Shown: positions 41,067 through 51,940, counted from the first letter of the stretch. The stretch is DNA of 64,000 bases from Neisseria sp. Marseille-Q6792 (GCF_943181435.1 NZ_OW969598.1:1612001-1676000), one strand, 5' to 3'. Numbers and translations are program-made. The notes: generated by a model not told the origin, from the letters alone.

Positions 41067-41825
41067 TCAGATGTGGTGGACGATGAGTTTTTTGCCTTCG
41101 TAGTCGAGTACGTCCACATCCATGTCGAACAGTTCTTTGATATTGTGTACGGTGAACACTTCTTCGGGCGTGCCGGTCAGGGCGACTTTGCCGTTTTTCA
41201 TGGCGACGACGTGGTCGGCGTAGGCGGCGGCCTGGTTGATGTCGTGCAATACGACGACGGTAGTGCGTTTGTGTTCATCGGTCAGCCGGCGCAGGATTTG
41301 CATGAGGCAGCGGGCATGATACATATCGAGGTTGTTCAGCGGTTCGTCCAGCAAAACGTAGTCGGTGCGCTGGCAGAATACCATGGCAATCATGGCGCGT
41401 TGGCGTTGGCCGCCGGAAAGCTCGGTCAGGTAGCGGTCGGCGAAGTCTTGCAGGTGGAACTCGGCAAGTGCTTCTTCGACGATGGTTTTGTCGTTTTCAG
41501 ACGGCCTGCCTTGGTGGTAGGGATAGCGGCCGAACATGAGCAGGTCGCGTACGGTAATGCGGCTCATGATGCTGTTTTCTTGGGTGAGGATGGAGAGCGT
41601 GCGGGCGAGTTCGGCGGTGGGGGTGGTTTTGATGTCTTTGCCTGCGTAGCTGATGTTGCCGTGTACCAGAGGCTGAAGCCGCGCCATAAAGGAGAGGAGG
41701 GTGGATTTGCCTGCGCCGTTGGGGCCGATTAGCGCGGTAATGCCGCCTTCGGGAATGTCGAGGCTGATGTTGTCCAGAATGGGGCGAGTGCCGATGTGGA
41801 AGCTGACGTTGCGGATGGTAATCAT
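41067..41825 (-). CDS. ferric-siderophore ABC transporter ATP-binding protein
   Basis: The 252-residue FecE-type ATPase has Walker A GPNGAGKST (about 33-41), signature LSGGQRQRAMIAM, Walker B YVLLDEPLNNLD and the H-loop VLHDINQAAAYAD. It powers uptake of iron-enterobactin-type siderophores through the two permeases encoded upstream. It is the last gene of the fet cluster; published letter names for it vary (fetE or fetF), so no symbol is given. Confidence 0.92.
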   Translation of the reverse strand: MITIRNVSFHIGTRPILDNISLDIPEGGITALIGPNGAGKSTLLSFMARLQPLVHGNISYAGKDIKTTPTAELARTLSILTQENSIMSRITVRDLLMFGRYPYHQGRPSENDKTIVEEALAEFHLQDFADRYLTELSGGQRQRAMIAMVFCQRTDYVLLDEPLNNLDMYHARCLMQILRRLTDEHKRTTVVVLHDINQAAAYADHVVAMKNGKVALTGTPEEVFTVHNIKELFDMDVDVLDYEGKKLIVHHI

Positions 41826-41904
41826 AGGCGGATTCGAATATGGGAAATTGGGTTTTCAGATGGCATTTAAATGATGAGGCCGTCTGAATTTTATTCCTGT
41901 ATGG

Positions 41905-42531
41905 TTAGATTTCGCTGACGGTAACAAATTCGGGGTTGTCGGCTTGGTCAATCAGGAAGGCACGGACGCGTTCTTGCCAGAGTTCGCCGAATTGTTTAAG
42001 TTCGTCGGGGCTTGCGCTGCCGCCGACGGCTTTGGGCATAAGTTCGCGCATTTCGGGTGCGAAGGGTTGCAGGGCGGCGTTGAGGCTGACGGCGACGATT
42101 TTGCCGTTGTCTTTGCGGCGCAGGGTCAGTGTGCCGTTGATTTCGCCTGCACCAAAGGATAAGAGGTGGCGGCGGGCAAAGCGTCCGGCAGGGCCTACGC
42201 CGCCAAAGCCGGTTTCGGGTGCTGCGCCGGTAAGGAGTTGGACGACGGACGCGGTAACGCCGGTCGTACCTTCGTCTCGCCCGCCCTGCATAAAGGCTTC
42301 GATGCCGCCGCGTTCGGGCAGCTCTTCGCCGTAAAGTGCTTTCAGTCCTTTGATAACCATCAGGTACGCGCCCGCGACGGTCGGGCAGGAATGTCCGCAC
42401 AGGCGCACGGCATCGGCGTAGCGGTAAGTGAGGATGCCGTTTTCGGCCGCGCCGAGGAATGCGGCAAGCGGGTCTCTGACGGTGATGGTCGGGGCTTGGT
42501 TGAAGAATGATGGGAAACGTTCTTGCGTCAT
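41905..42531 (-). CDS. FmdE-like protein in the fet operon
   Basis: The 208-residue soluble protein contains DAVRLCGHSCPTVAGAYLMV (about 40-60), the Cys/His motif of FmdE-type proteins, and a HLLSFGAGEINGTLTLRRKD segment. FmdE proteins bind zinc and are linked to molybdenum enzymes in archaea; nothing explains one in a siderophore operon. It sits between a permease gene and the ATPase gene on the same strand, so it is probably coexpressed under iron limitation and could act on the siderophore or the metal. Confidence 0.78.
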   Translation of the reverse strand: MTQERFPSFFNQAPTITVRDPLAAFLGAAENGILTYRYADAVRLCGHSCPTVAGAYLMVIKGLKALYGEELPERGGIEAFMQGGRDEGTTGVTASVVQLLTGAAPETGFGGVGPAGRFARRHLLSFGAGEINGTLTLRRKDNGKIVAVSLNAALQPFAPEMRELMPKAVGGSASPDELKQFGELWQERVRAFLIDQADNPEFVTVSEI

Positions 42532-42575
42532 ATGGTTTGTCCTTTCGAGTCGGGCTGCCGTTCAGACGGCATCCG

Positions 42576-43550
42576 TCATTTTTTGTGTTTTAAAACGAGA
42601 TAGAGGAAAACGAGTCCGCCCGCAAATTCGACCACCACGCTTAATACCGCCTTCATGCCCAAGAAGTGTTCGAATACGGTTTGTCCGCCGACCAAGAGGA
42701 TGCCGCCGACACAAACCGTCATCGGCAGGCGGACGGAATGGCGCACGGACGGGGAAAAGTGGTTGGCAAGCGAGGCGGCGAGAAGCCCGAAAAAGCTTAC
42801 CGGACCGACCACGGCGGTCGCCGTCGCCACCAGCGCGGCAATCCAAAGCAGTATCCATAAGGTGTTGCGCGTGTAGCTGATGCCCAAATTGATGGCTTGG
42901 TCGCGCCCCAAAAGGTGTACGTCCAAGCGGTAGCGTTCGCGCCAAACGACCGCCGCGCTGACGAGCAGAATCAGCGCGCCTATGCCCAAAAGTTCGCTGT
43001 GGACGGTATTGAATCCGGCAAACATATTCGCCTGCGCCGCCGTAAATTCTTCGGGATCGATCATGCGCGAAAGCAGCGATGACAGGCTGCGGAACAAAAT
43101 CCCGAAAATCACGCCGATTAAAATCATACGCGGCAAATCGCGCCCGCCCTGACGGATGAGCGTGTAAAACAGCAGCAGCGAGCCGCCCATCATAACAACC
43201 AGTTCAAAGCCGAATTTGCCCGTCAACGGCAGGGAAGCATAGCCCACGCCGCCGAACGTAAACACCAGCAAGGTCTGCAAAAACACATACAGCGAATCGA
43301 AACCCAAAATCGAAGGGGTCAGAATCGGATTGTTGGTCAGCGTTTGGAAGAGTTGCGTGGACACGCCGACCGCATAGGCGACCATCAGCAGTGCGGCAAG
43401 TTTGGTCAGACGCAGGTGCAGTACAAAGTCCCAATCGCCTTTGACGTTGAGCGTTAAAAACAGTCCGCAGCAGATCAGTAAAAGTGCGAATGCCGCCCAT
43501 AACGGGCGCGGCGAACCCTGCATAAATTCAATTTTGTTTTCAGACGGCAT
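42576..43550 (-). CDS. fetD: ferric-siderophore ABC permease FetD
   Basis: The 324-residue FecCD/BtuC-type permease has about nine helices, with LTNNPILTPSILGFDSLYVF and VATATAVVGPVSFFGLLAAS, the loops that contact the ATPase. It pairs with FetC, whose gene overlaps its start by 11 bases. The ATG at 43550 lies in an uptake sequence (MPSENK). A second ATG nine codons on (MQGSPRP) is possible. Confidence 0.9.
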   Translation of the reverse strand: MPSENKIEFMQGSPRPLWAAFALLLICCGLFLTLNVKGDWDFVLHLRLTKLAALLMVAYAVGVSTQLFQTLTNNPILTPSILGFDSLYVFLQTLLVFTFGGVGYASLPLTGKFGFELVVMMGGSLLLFYTLIRQGGRDLPRMILIGVIFGILFRSLSSLLSRMIDPEEFTAAQANMFAGFNTVHSELLGIGALILLVSAAVVWRERYRLDVHLLGRDQAINLGISYTRNTLWILLWIAALVATATAVVGPVSFFGLLAASLANHFSPSVRHSVRLPMTVCVGGILLVGGQTVFEHFLGMKAVLSVVVEFAGGLVFLYLVLKHKK

Positions 43551-44508
43551 GAGCAGGTTTCCTTAACAAAAGCCACAAAAACAAAGCCGTACCCAACACA
43601 CCAAAAACCGTAGAGACCGGAATTTCAAACGGAAACACAATCACGCGTCCGATAATGTCGCACAATAAAACCAAAGACGCGCCCAACAAAGCCACCGCAG
43701 GCAGGCTTTGGCGCAGTTTGTCGCCTATCAGGCGGCTGATGATGTTCGGCACGACCAGCCCGATAAACGGAATATTGCCGACCGTTACAATGACCAGCGA
43801 CGTAATCAAAGCCACAATAATCAAACCCGACCACAACACCGCCGTCCGGTTCAAACCCAAATTCACGCTGACCGTCTCGCCCAGCCCCAAAATCGTCAGC
43901 CGGTCGGCAATCAGATAGGCAAACACCGCCAAACCGCCCGTAATCCAAAGCAGCTCGTACCGCCCCAGCAGCACGCTCGAAAAATCACCCTGCTGCCACA
44001 CGCCCAACATTTGCAGCATCTCAAACTCATACGCGACAAACGTCGCCACCGCCTCAACCACGCCGCCGAAAATAATCCCGACCAGCGGCACCATCAGTTG
44101 CGCCGTCGGCGGCAGGCGGCGGATCAGCAGCATAAAGACCAACATCCCGATCAGCGCGGCAACGGCGGCAACCGACATTTTGACCGGCAGCGGCGCGGCA
44201 GGCAGCAGCAGGGACATCAGAAGCAAACCCAAAGCCGCACTCTGACCCGCGCCCGCCATAGAAGGCTCGACAAAACGGTTGCGCATCAAAATCTGCATAA
44301 TCATCCCCGCCACCGCCATCGACGCGCCCGTCAGCACAATCGCAAACGTGCGCGGCAGGCGGCTGATGAACATCACTTGCTGGCTGTCGGATAGCGAAAA
44401 CACATCCGACCAGCGGAAATCGGCAACGCCCACCGACAGGCTGACGGCAAACAATACCGCCAGCAGCAGGAGGTTGGTCAGGTTGAGGGAAAAAGGTTTG
44501 GCAGTCAT
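43540..44508 (-). CDS. fetC: ferric-siderophore ABC permease FetC
   Basis: The 322-residue FecCD-type permease has about nine helices. It carries LPRTFAIVLTGASMAVAGMI near the N-terminus and ITSLVIVTVGNIPFIGLVVP, the coupling loop. Together with FetD it forms the inner-membrane channel for iron delivered by FetB. It ends HAV-stop inside an uptake sequence that also holds the FetD start. Confidence 0.9.
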   Translation of the reverse strand: MTAKPFSLNLTNLLLLAVLFAVSLSVGVADFRWSDVFSLSDSQQVMFISRLPRTFAIVLTGASMAVAGMIMQILMRNRFVEPSMAGAGQSAALGLLLMSLLLPAAPLPVKMSVAAVAALIGMLVFMLLIRRLPPTAQLMVPLVGIIFGGVVEAVATFVAYEFEMLQMLGVWQQGDFSSVLLGRYELLWITGGLAVFAYLIADRLTILGLGETVSVNLGLNRTAVLWSGLIIVALITSLVIVTVGNIPFIGLVVPNIISRLIGDKLRQSLPAVALLGASLVLLCDIIGRVIVFPFEIPVSTVFGVLGTALFLWLLLRKPAHAV

Positions 44509-44603
44509 AAACAGAAGGGAAAAGCGTTAAGGCGTAGAAGATTCAAACAAGGCAGCCCGACCGTCGGAGCGGAAAGCCTTGTTTGAAGCCTCTGTATCGG
44601 GCA

Positions 44604-44653
44604 ATGCCGTCTGAAACACGGTAGGCGGTTTGCATCCGTGTTTCAGACGGCAT
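44604..44653. terminator. extended inverted DUS pair between fetB and fetC
   Basis: ATGCCGTCTGAAACACGG and its complement make an 18-bp stem in the 160-base fetB-fetC gap. It may lower expression of the downstream permease genes relative to fetB. Confidence 0.75.
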
Positions 44654-44670
44654 CGAATGCCGCCGTTTCA

Positions 44671-45636
44671 TTATTTTGCCGCGTTAAAAGCGTCGGCAAC
44701 CTGTTTGCTCGCATTCAGCAGCTCTTGCGCGCCGCCGGCCGCCAAATAAGTTTCGGGAACGAGGTACACGACCTGTCCTTTTTTCCATGCGGTTGTTTCG
44801 GCAACCAGCGGATTATTCAACACGTCTTTCGCCGCCTGACCCTCTTCGCCGATGGCCGCGCCGCGGTCAAGGACAAACAGCCAGTCGGGATTTTTCTCTT
44901 TCAAGTATTCGAAGCTGACGGGCTGGCCGTGGCTGCCTTCTTTAATTGATTCATCGACAGCGGGAACACCGATGTCTTTGTGCAGCCAGCCGCCCAGTCG
45001 TGAAGACGGGCCGAAGGCGGACATCTTGCCGCCGTTGACCAGAATCACCAAACCTTTGCCTTTTCCTTGAGCAGCGGTTTTCGCGGCTTCAAACGAAGCG
45101 TCGATTTCCGCTTTCAGCTTGTCGGCTTCCGCCTGTTTGCCGAAGATTTGCGCCAGCGCGTCGATACGCTCTTTGGCACTTTCTTTGAGGTTGGCGGTAT
45201 CGGCGGTCATTTCGATGGTCGGCGCGATTTCGTTCAATTTGTCAAACGCCTTGGCGGCGCGGCTGCCGATGATGATGAGCTGCGGCTTGTAGGCATTGAG
45301 TGTTTCGTAATCCGGCTCGAACAAAGTTCCGGCAGGTTTGGTCGTTTTGAAATATTCCTCTAAATACGGCAGGCGGTTTGTGTCGACGGACAAACCTGTT
45401 TTCACGCCCAATTTGTTTAAAGTGTCGAGCATACCCAAATCGTAAACGGCGATGCGTTCGGGGTTTTGCGGTATTTGAACATCGCCGCGCGCGGTTTTGA
45501 CGGTAACGGACGCGCCTTCGGTTTGTGCGGCGGAAACCGCCTGTTCTTTGGCTTGTGGGGCAGAGTCGGAATTTTGCGGCGAACACGCGCCCAAGGCGAG
45601 GGCGGTGCAGAGGGTCAATGCGGTCAAACGCAACAT
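44671..45636 (-). CDS. fetB: periplasmic siderophore-binding lipoprotein FetB
   Basis: The 321-residue class III solute-binding protein starts with a lipoprotein signal (MLRLTALTLCTALALGAC, Cys18 acylated). The TroA/CeuE-like domain includes NPERIAVYDLGMLDTLNKLG, YKPQLIIIGSRAAK and LVILVNGGKMSAFGPSSRLG. It carries ferric siderophore such as enterobactin from FetA to FetCD. ATG 45636 has TTGGAGACACC before it. The upstream ATG at 45684 is less likely because it would hide the lipobox. Confidence 0.93.
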   Translation of the reverse strand: MLRLTALTLCTALALGACSPQNSDSAPQAKEQAVSAAQTEGASVTVKTARGDVQIPQNPERIAVYDLGMLDTLNKLGVKTGLSVDTNRLPYLEEYFKTTKPAGTLFEPDYETLNAYKPQLIIIGSRAAKAFDKLNEIAPTIEMTADTANLKESAKERIDALAQIFGKQAEADKLKAEIDASFEAAKTAAQGKGKGLVILVNGGKMSAFGPSSRLGGWLHKDIGVPAVDESIKEGSHGQPVSFEYLKEKNPDWLFVLDRGAAIGEEGQAAKDVLNNPLVAETTAWKKGQVVYLVPETYLAAGGAQELLNASKQVADAFNAAK

Positions 45637-45718
45637 AGGTGTCTCCAAAATGGGGATATTGGGGCAAAGCCGCCGGTCGGACAAACCGGAACGGCTTTAG
45701 AAAGGATAAATGATAATC

Positions 45719-45874
45719 TATAGTGGATTAAATTTAAATCAGGACAAGGCGACGAAGCCGCAGACAGTACAAATAGTACGGAACCGATTCACTCGGTGCT
45801 TCAGCACCTTAGAGAATCGTTCTCTTTGAGCTAAGGCGAGGCAACGCCGTACTGGTTTTTGTTAATCCGCTATA
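45719..45874. repeat. Correia element (CREE), full length
   Basis: The 156-bp element begins TATAGTGGATTAA and ends TTAATCCGCTATA (one change in the terminal repeat). It lies between fetA and fetB and may carry promoter, IHF or RNase III sites that tune fetBCD. Confidence 0.93.
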
Positions 45875-45930
45875 TTCCGCCATCTCTAAGATTTACAGCG
45901 ATACACGGGTAATTTAAGGAATGCCCGAAC

Positions 45931-46115
45931 CGTCATTCCCATCACTTTTCGTCATTCCCACCACTTTTCGTCATTCCCGCAACCTTTCGTCATTCCCGCA
46001 ACCTTTCGTCATTCCCGCGAAAGCGGGAATCTAGAATCTCGGACTTTCAGATAATCTTTGAATATTGCTGTTGTTCTAAGGTCTAGATTCCCGCCTGCGC
46101 GGGAATGACGGCTGC
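45931..46115. repeat. 19-bp tandem repeats and dRS3 pair
   Basis: CGTCATTCCCGCAACCTTT-type units recur at 19-base steps (45931, 45950, 45969, 45988, 46007), followed by dRS3 copies ATTCCCGCGAAAGCGGGAAT (46011-46030) and ATTCCCGCCTGCGCGGGAAT (46087-46106) flanking a short RS segment. Confidence 0.88.
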
Positions 46116-46132
46116 AGATGCCCGACGGTCTT

Positions 46133-46287
46133 TATAGTGGATTAACAAAAATCAGGACAAGGCGACGAAGCCGCAGACAGTACAAATAGTACGGAACCGA
46201 TTCACTTGGTGCTTCAGCACCTTAGAGAATCGTTCTCTTTGAGCTAAGGCGAGGCAACGCCGTACTGGTTTTTGTTAATCCACTATA
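46133..46287. repeat. Correia element (CREE), full length
   Basis: The 155-bp copy with intact ends TATAGTGGATTAAC and GTTAATCCACTATA has the same orientation as the copy at 45719. It lies just before the fetA terminator. Confidence 0.93.
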
Positions 46288-46306
46288 TATCAAATTATCA
46301 GAACAG

Positions 46307-46338
46307 ATGCCGCCTGAAAGGCTTTCAGACGGCATTTT
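46307..46338. terminator. inverted DUS pair after fetA
   Basis: ATGCCGCCTGAA (one mismatch) and TTCAGACGGCAT form a stem followed by T-run at the 3' end of fetA. Confidence 0.75.
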
Positions 46339-46353
46339 TTCGGGATATGCGTT

Positions 46354-48486
46354 TTAGAACTTGTAGTTCACGCCCAAGCGTACATCACGTCCCACGCCCG
46401 GCAGGGTATTGTTCCAGCGTTGGCTGTGCGGATAGTAGAACTTATTGAACACGTTGTTAACCGAAAGATTAACATTGAGCGTGTCTTTGCCCAATGGTTT
46501 CCAGTTGGCGAAGACATCGTTCACACCGAAACCTTGGCGTACAACGTTTTCCAGTTTGCCTTGGCGGTCTTTTTGACCTGACACCAATATCGAACCCACG
46601 GCTTTTTGAACATAGCGTCCGCGCCAGCCGATTTCCAGATTCGGATTTTGGAAGCGGTAGGCAAGGGAAGCCGTCCAAGTGCGACCGGTTTGTGCGCCAA
46701 ACTCGGGGTTCGCGCTCAACAGTTTTTTAGGATGGGTATCGTAAAAGCGCGGTTTGCTGTGGCTTACGCCGACTTTGGCAGTCAGGCCGCCGATGCGGTA
46801 GGACGCGCCCAATTCGTAACCGTGGTTTTTGATGTAACCGGCGTTGACGGCTTCACGGACGGCGACAGAGTCGTGGCGGTTTTGCGGATTGGCAAGCGCG
46901 TCTTTGATGGTCTGCCAGAAGTAGCTGCCGTTTGCGGCAAACGTGCCGTCGTTGTAGTTGAAACCGATTTCGGTATTGCGCGCGCGTTCGGCTTTGGTGC
47001 CGTCGGCAATCGAGATGATGCCGCGTTTGCCGTGGGTTTGCAGCGCGTCATACAGGCGCGGGCTGCGGCTGGCGTAGTTGTGGCTTGCGCTGAAGCTCCA
47101 GTATTCGTGCGGCTGCCAAATCACACCGAAACTCGGGTTAAGGCTGCTGCTTGAAACGGTCTTGCCGTCATGGGTTTTCACCTTGAAGCGGTCGTAACGC
47201 AGCCCGCCGGTCAGGGTAAAGCCGTTAATTTCGTGAATGGCTTCGATATACGCGCCGGTATCGGTTTTGGTCGGGTTGGTCAGTTTGTAGGCGTGAACAA
47301 TTTTTTCATTGTCACGGTTTTTTTGCTTTTCTGCCGCGGATGCACCAGCTTCATCTTTTATTGCAAATTCGCCGTTCAAAAATGCTTGAGGTTTGATTTC
47401 CTGATGGCGGTAGTTGATACCGTATTTCAACAGGGTTTGTTCGGCAAGGCGGCTGTCGAAGTTGAAGTTCGCACCACGAGTGGTGATTTGGGTATGGTTA
47501 GGGCCTTTTACATTGCCTGCGTAACCGCTGCCGCTGTCATCGGCGGAATAGCGTTCGTTTTCCAACACATAGGCGTTGGCGTTCAGTTTTTCGACAAAGC
47601 CCAGGTTTTTACCCGTATATTCCAAGTTGGTGTTGGATTGGGTGGTTTCGCGGTAGGAGGGTTTCTGCCTGTCTGTTGTAGGATTGGTCCCGAAGATTGT
47701 AAATTCTTCACGCACAGTGCGGATGCCTCGGTGTTGGTCTTTCATATGGCTCAACACGATGCGGTGGTCGCCGTCGCCGAAGCTTGTTCCGATTTTGGCG
47801 AGGTAGCTGCGTTTGTCCAGCGCGCTGTACGGTACGGTTTTGCCGCCGTTGGGACTTTTGTAGCCTTTACCTGCTTCGTAATCTTTTTCATCGTTGCGGT
47901 TGTAAGAGAACAAGCCGTCGAAGTTGCCCGCTTTTCCGAATACGCTTGCGCCGTAGCTTACGCCTTCGTTGCTGGCAAAGCCGCTGTTGAGGCGCACGCC
48001 CCAGTTTTTATCCAAGCCTTTGAGCAGGTCTTGGGCATCGACGGTTTTGGCGATAATCGCGCCGTTGGTCGCGCCGATACCGGCAGAGGCGGAACCCGCG
48101 CCTTTTTGTACGGAAACGACTTTAACCAAAGCGGGATCGACAATAAATCTGCCTTGGTGGTAAAGGATTTGGCTGTCGGAATAGGCGTTGTCCACCTTGA
48201 TGTCGACAGAGTTCTGACCCATGCCGCGCAAGGTCAGGTGTTGGGACGTGCCGTTACCGCCGCCGAAATCGATGGAGGGCTCTTCTTTTAAGAGTTCGCG
48301 CATATCGGTTGCGGTGCTTTCGTCTTTTTGTTGAAGCGTAACGATGTTGGTACGGATTTTGCTGCCTTGGCGGTCGCCTTTTACGGTAACGGTATCCAAT
48401 GCGACATTGGCGTTGCCTGCCGCGTGGGCAAAGCCGGCTGCAAGTGTGAGCGAGAGCAGGCTGAGGCGGAATAATGGGGCGTTCAT
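46354..48486 (-). CDS. fetA: TonB-dependent ferric enterobactin receptor FetA (FrpB)
   Basis: The 710-residue outer-membrane receptor has a signal peptide (ends GFAHA), a TonB box region near LDTVTVKG, a plug domain (about 40-160, TATDMRELLKEEPSIDFGGG) and a 22-strand barrel ending LGVNYKF with terminal Phe. It imports ferric enterobactin-like siderophores. Loops near residues 310-400 form the typing variable region in meningococci. Expression is iron-repressed by Fur and phase-varied by a poly-C tract in its promoter. Confidence 0.96.
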   Translation of the reverse strand: MNAPLFRLSLLSLTLAAGFAHAAGNANVALDTVTVKGDRQGSKIRTNIVTLQQKDESTATDMRELLKEEPSIDFGGGNGTSQHLTLRGMGQNSVDIKVDNAYSDSQILYHQGRFIVDPALVKVVSVQKGAGSASAGIGATNGAIIAKTVDAQDLLKGLDKNWGVRLNSGFASNEGVSYGASVFGKAGNFDGLFSYNRNDEKDYEAGKGYKSPNGGKTVPYSALDKRSYLAKIGTSFGDGDHRIVLSHMKDQHRGIRTVREEFTIFGTNPTTDRQKPSYRETTQSNTNLEYTGKNLGFVEKLNANAYVLENERYSADDSGSGYAGNVKGPNHTQITTRGANFNFDSRLAEQTLLKYGINYRHQEIKPQAFLNGEFAIKDEAGASAAEKQKNRDNEKIVHAYKLTNPTKTDTGAYIEAIHEINGFTLTGGLRYDRFKVKTHDGKTVSSSSLNPSFGVIWQPHEYWSFSASHNYASRSPRLYDALQTHGKRGIISIADGTKAERARNTEIGFNYNDGTFAANGSYFWQTIKDALANPQNRHDSVAVREAVNAGYIKNHGYELGASYRIGGLTAKVGVSHSKPRFYDTHPKKLLSANPEFGAQTGRTWTASLAYRFQNPNLEIGWRGRYVQKAVGSILVSGQKDRQGKLENVVRQGFGVNDVFANWKPLGKDTLNVNLSVNNVFNKFYYPHSQRWNNTLPGVGRDVRLGVNYKF

Positions 48487-48539
48487 TCAGTCGTCCTTTT
48501 GAGTATATGAAGGGAAGTTAAGCCAAACCGTTAAGATTT

Positions 48540-48610
48540 GGCAGAATAAGAAAAATAATTAATAATTATTTTTATTTATATTAACAGGGGGGGGGGATTT
48601 TTGCAAAGCT
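48540..48610 (-). promoter_or_regulatory. fetA promoter with poly-C tract and Fur-like site
   Basis: On the minus strand a -35-like TTGCAA (48601-48606) is followed by ten C (48587-48596) and then TTAATA/TATAAA-like -10 sequence. Changes in C number alter promoter spacing and so expression, as is known for fetA. The AT-rich AATAATTAATAATTATT (about 48554-48570) downstream resembles a Fur box. Confidence 0.85.
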
Positions 48611-48683
48611 GATTATCGTTTTTATTTGCGAAGTGTTGTTTTTTGTTGACAGGTTTTGTCGGAAATGTAAAAAACGGCGGAAA

Positions 48684-49378
48684 TATAGTGGATTAACAAA
48701 TGCGGGAATGACGAAAAGCAACCTTTCCGCGTCATTCCCGCGAAAGCGGGAATCTAGGAACTCAAAGCTGCAAGAATTTATCAGAAACAACTGGAACTCA
48801 AAAAACTAGATTCCCGCCTGCGCGGGAATGACGAAGCCTGCGCGGGAATGACGAAAAGCAACCTTTCCGCGTCATTCCCGCAAAAGCGGGAATCTAGAAC
48901 CCCTAACGCGGCAGGAATTTATCAGAAACAACTGGAACTTAAAAAACTAGATTCCCGCCTGCGCGGGAATGACGAAGCCTGTGCGGGAATGACGAAGCCT
49001 GCGTGGGAATGACGAAGCCTGCGTGGGAATGACGAAAAGCAACCTTTCCGCGTCCTTCCCGCGAAAGCGGGAATCTAGAACCCCTAACGCGGCAGGAATC
49101 TATCGGAAATAACCGAAACCGAACGAACCTAGATTCCCGCCTGCGCGGGAATGACGAAGCCTGCGCGGGAATGACGAAAAGCAACCTTTCCGCGTCATTC
49201 CCGCGAAAGCGGGAATCTAGAACTCCTAACGCGGCAGGAATCTATCGGAAAAAACCGAAACCGAACGAACCAGATTCCCGCCTGCGCGGGAATGACGAAG
49301 CCTGCGCGGGAATGACGAAGGGTTAAAGAAATGACGAGAAACGGCGGTAATTTATCGGGAATAACCGAAAACGAACGG
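48684..49378. repeat. NIME array (dRS3/RS repeats) between fetA and groES
   Basis: The array opens with a stub of a Correia end (TATAGTGGATTAAC, 48685-48698). Then ATTCCCGCGAAAGCGGGAAT and ATTCCCGCCTGCGCGGGAAT alternate with RS segments containing GGCAGGAATTTATCAGAAA-like sequence, in four main units. No gene is supported here. Confidence 0.9.
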
Positions 49379-49517
49379 AAATCAGGACAAGGCGACGAAG
49401 CCGCAGACAGTACAGATAGTACGGAACCGATTCACTTGGTGCTTGGGCACCTTAGAGAATCGTTCTCTTTGAGCTAAGGCGAGGCAACGACGTACTGGTT
49501 TTTGTTAATCCACTATA
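49379..49517. repeat. Correia element truncated at its left end
   Basis: The copy starts at AATCAGGACAAGGCGACG, lacking the left terminal repeat, and ends at CCACTATA. The left end was probably lost in recombination with the NIME array. It sits just upstream of the groES promoter. Confidence 0.88.
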
Positions 49518-49533
49518 AATTTTTTCCACCTCA

Positions 49534-49560
49534 CTTGAATTTACCCGCACACACCCTAAT
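49534..49560 (+). promoter_or_regulatory. sigma-32-like heat-shock promoter of groES-groEL
   Basis: CTTGAA (49534-49539) followed after 14 bases by CCCTAAT (49554-49560) resembles the RpoH consensus CTTGAAA-N13/14-CCCCAT. No CIRCE element is visible. This fits RpoH control of groESL in beta-proteobacteria. Confidence 0.65.
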
Positions 49561-49669
49561 TTTGCCGACTTATACGGGCAGCCGCCTGACGGCAGCCCGG
49601 TTTCCACTTCAATCTGTCCGAACCGTTCGGGCAGATGATTGTTTTCAAACCATTTATCGGAGCATAAAT

Positions 49670-49957
49670 ATGACCATCCGTCCTTTACACGACCGCGTCG
49701 TCGTCAAACGCTTGGAAGCTGAAGAAAAAACCGCATCGGGCATCGTCTTGCCGGGCGCAGCTGCTGAAAAACCCGACATGGGCGAAGTAATCGCCGTGGG
49801 TGCGGGCAAAATCGGTAAAGACGGCGCGCGCCGTCCGCTGGATGTCAAAGTCGGCGACAAAATCATTTTCGGCAAATACAGTGGTCAAACTGTAAAAGCC
49901 GACGGCGAAGAGCTGTTGGTAATGCGTGAAGAAGACATCTTCGGTATCGTTGAATAA
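49670..49957 (+). CDS. groS: co-chaperonin GroES
   Basis: The 95-residue protein begins [20 protein letters not shown] and has the mobile loop [17 protein letters not shown] and the end [11 protein letters not shown]. It caps the GroEL ring. The ATG at 49670 is chosen over upstream in-frame ATGs because homology starts there and GGAG precedes it. Confidence 0.97.
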   Translation: MTIRPLHDRVVVKRLEAEEKTASGIVLPGAAAEKPDMGEVIAVGAGKIGKDGARRPLDVKVGDKIIFGKYSGQTVKADGEELLVMREEDIFGIVE

Positions 49958-49982
49958 TTGTTGAATTAAGTTTCAGAACCAA

Positions 49983-50020
49983 AGGCCGTCTGAATCAAAC
50001 ATGAAGTTTTCAGACGGCCT
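49983..50020. terminator. inverted AG-DUS pair between groES and groEL
   Basis: AGGCCGTCTGAA and complement form a stem in the 98-base intercistronic gap; it may reduce groEL readthrough or protect mRNA ends. Confidence 0.7.
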
Positions 50021-50055
50021 CGAACAGATTTTTAATATTGATTTGGAGAATTTAA

Positions 50056-51690
<1,635 letters not shown>

Positions 51691-51721
51691 GCAATGCCGT
51701 CTGAAGCCTTCAGACAACAAG

Positions 51722-51752
51722 CCGCACGGTCAACGCCGTGCGGTTTTTTTTC
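51722..51752 (+). terminator. groESL terminator
   Basis: CCGCACGG and CCGTGCGG form a stem followed by eight T. Confidence 0.9.
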
Positions 51753-51785
51753 GAATAAGTACAGCTAAGGCGCAAACCTTAAAAT

Positions 51786-51940
51786 TATAGTGGATTAACA
51801 AAAACCAGTACGGCGTTGCCTCGCCTTAGCTCAAAGAGAACGATTCTCTAAGGTGCTGAAGCACCGAGTGAATCGGTTCCGTACTATTTGTACTGTCTGC
51901 GGCTTCGTCGCCTTGTCCTGATTTTTGTTAATCCACTATA
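51786..51940. repeat. Correia element, inverse orientation
   Basis: The 155-bp copy has both ends intact. Its interior runs opposite to the copies at 45719, 46133 and 49379, so groES-groEL is bracketed by inverted Correia sequences. Confidence 0.93.

Noticed and set aside
47170..48291. 373-codon forward frame opposite fetA
   Set aside because: Antisense to the plug and barrel of FetA; composition explained by the fetA codons.
48684..49378. Possible CRISPR array in the repeated region upstream of groES
   Set aside because: The repeats are dRS3 palindromes and RS segments of unequal spacing, with conserved rather than unique spacers, and no cas genes are present.
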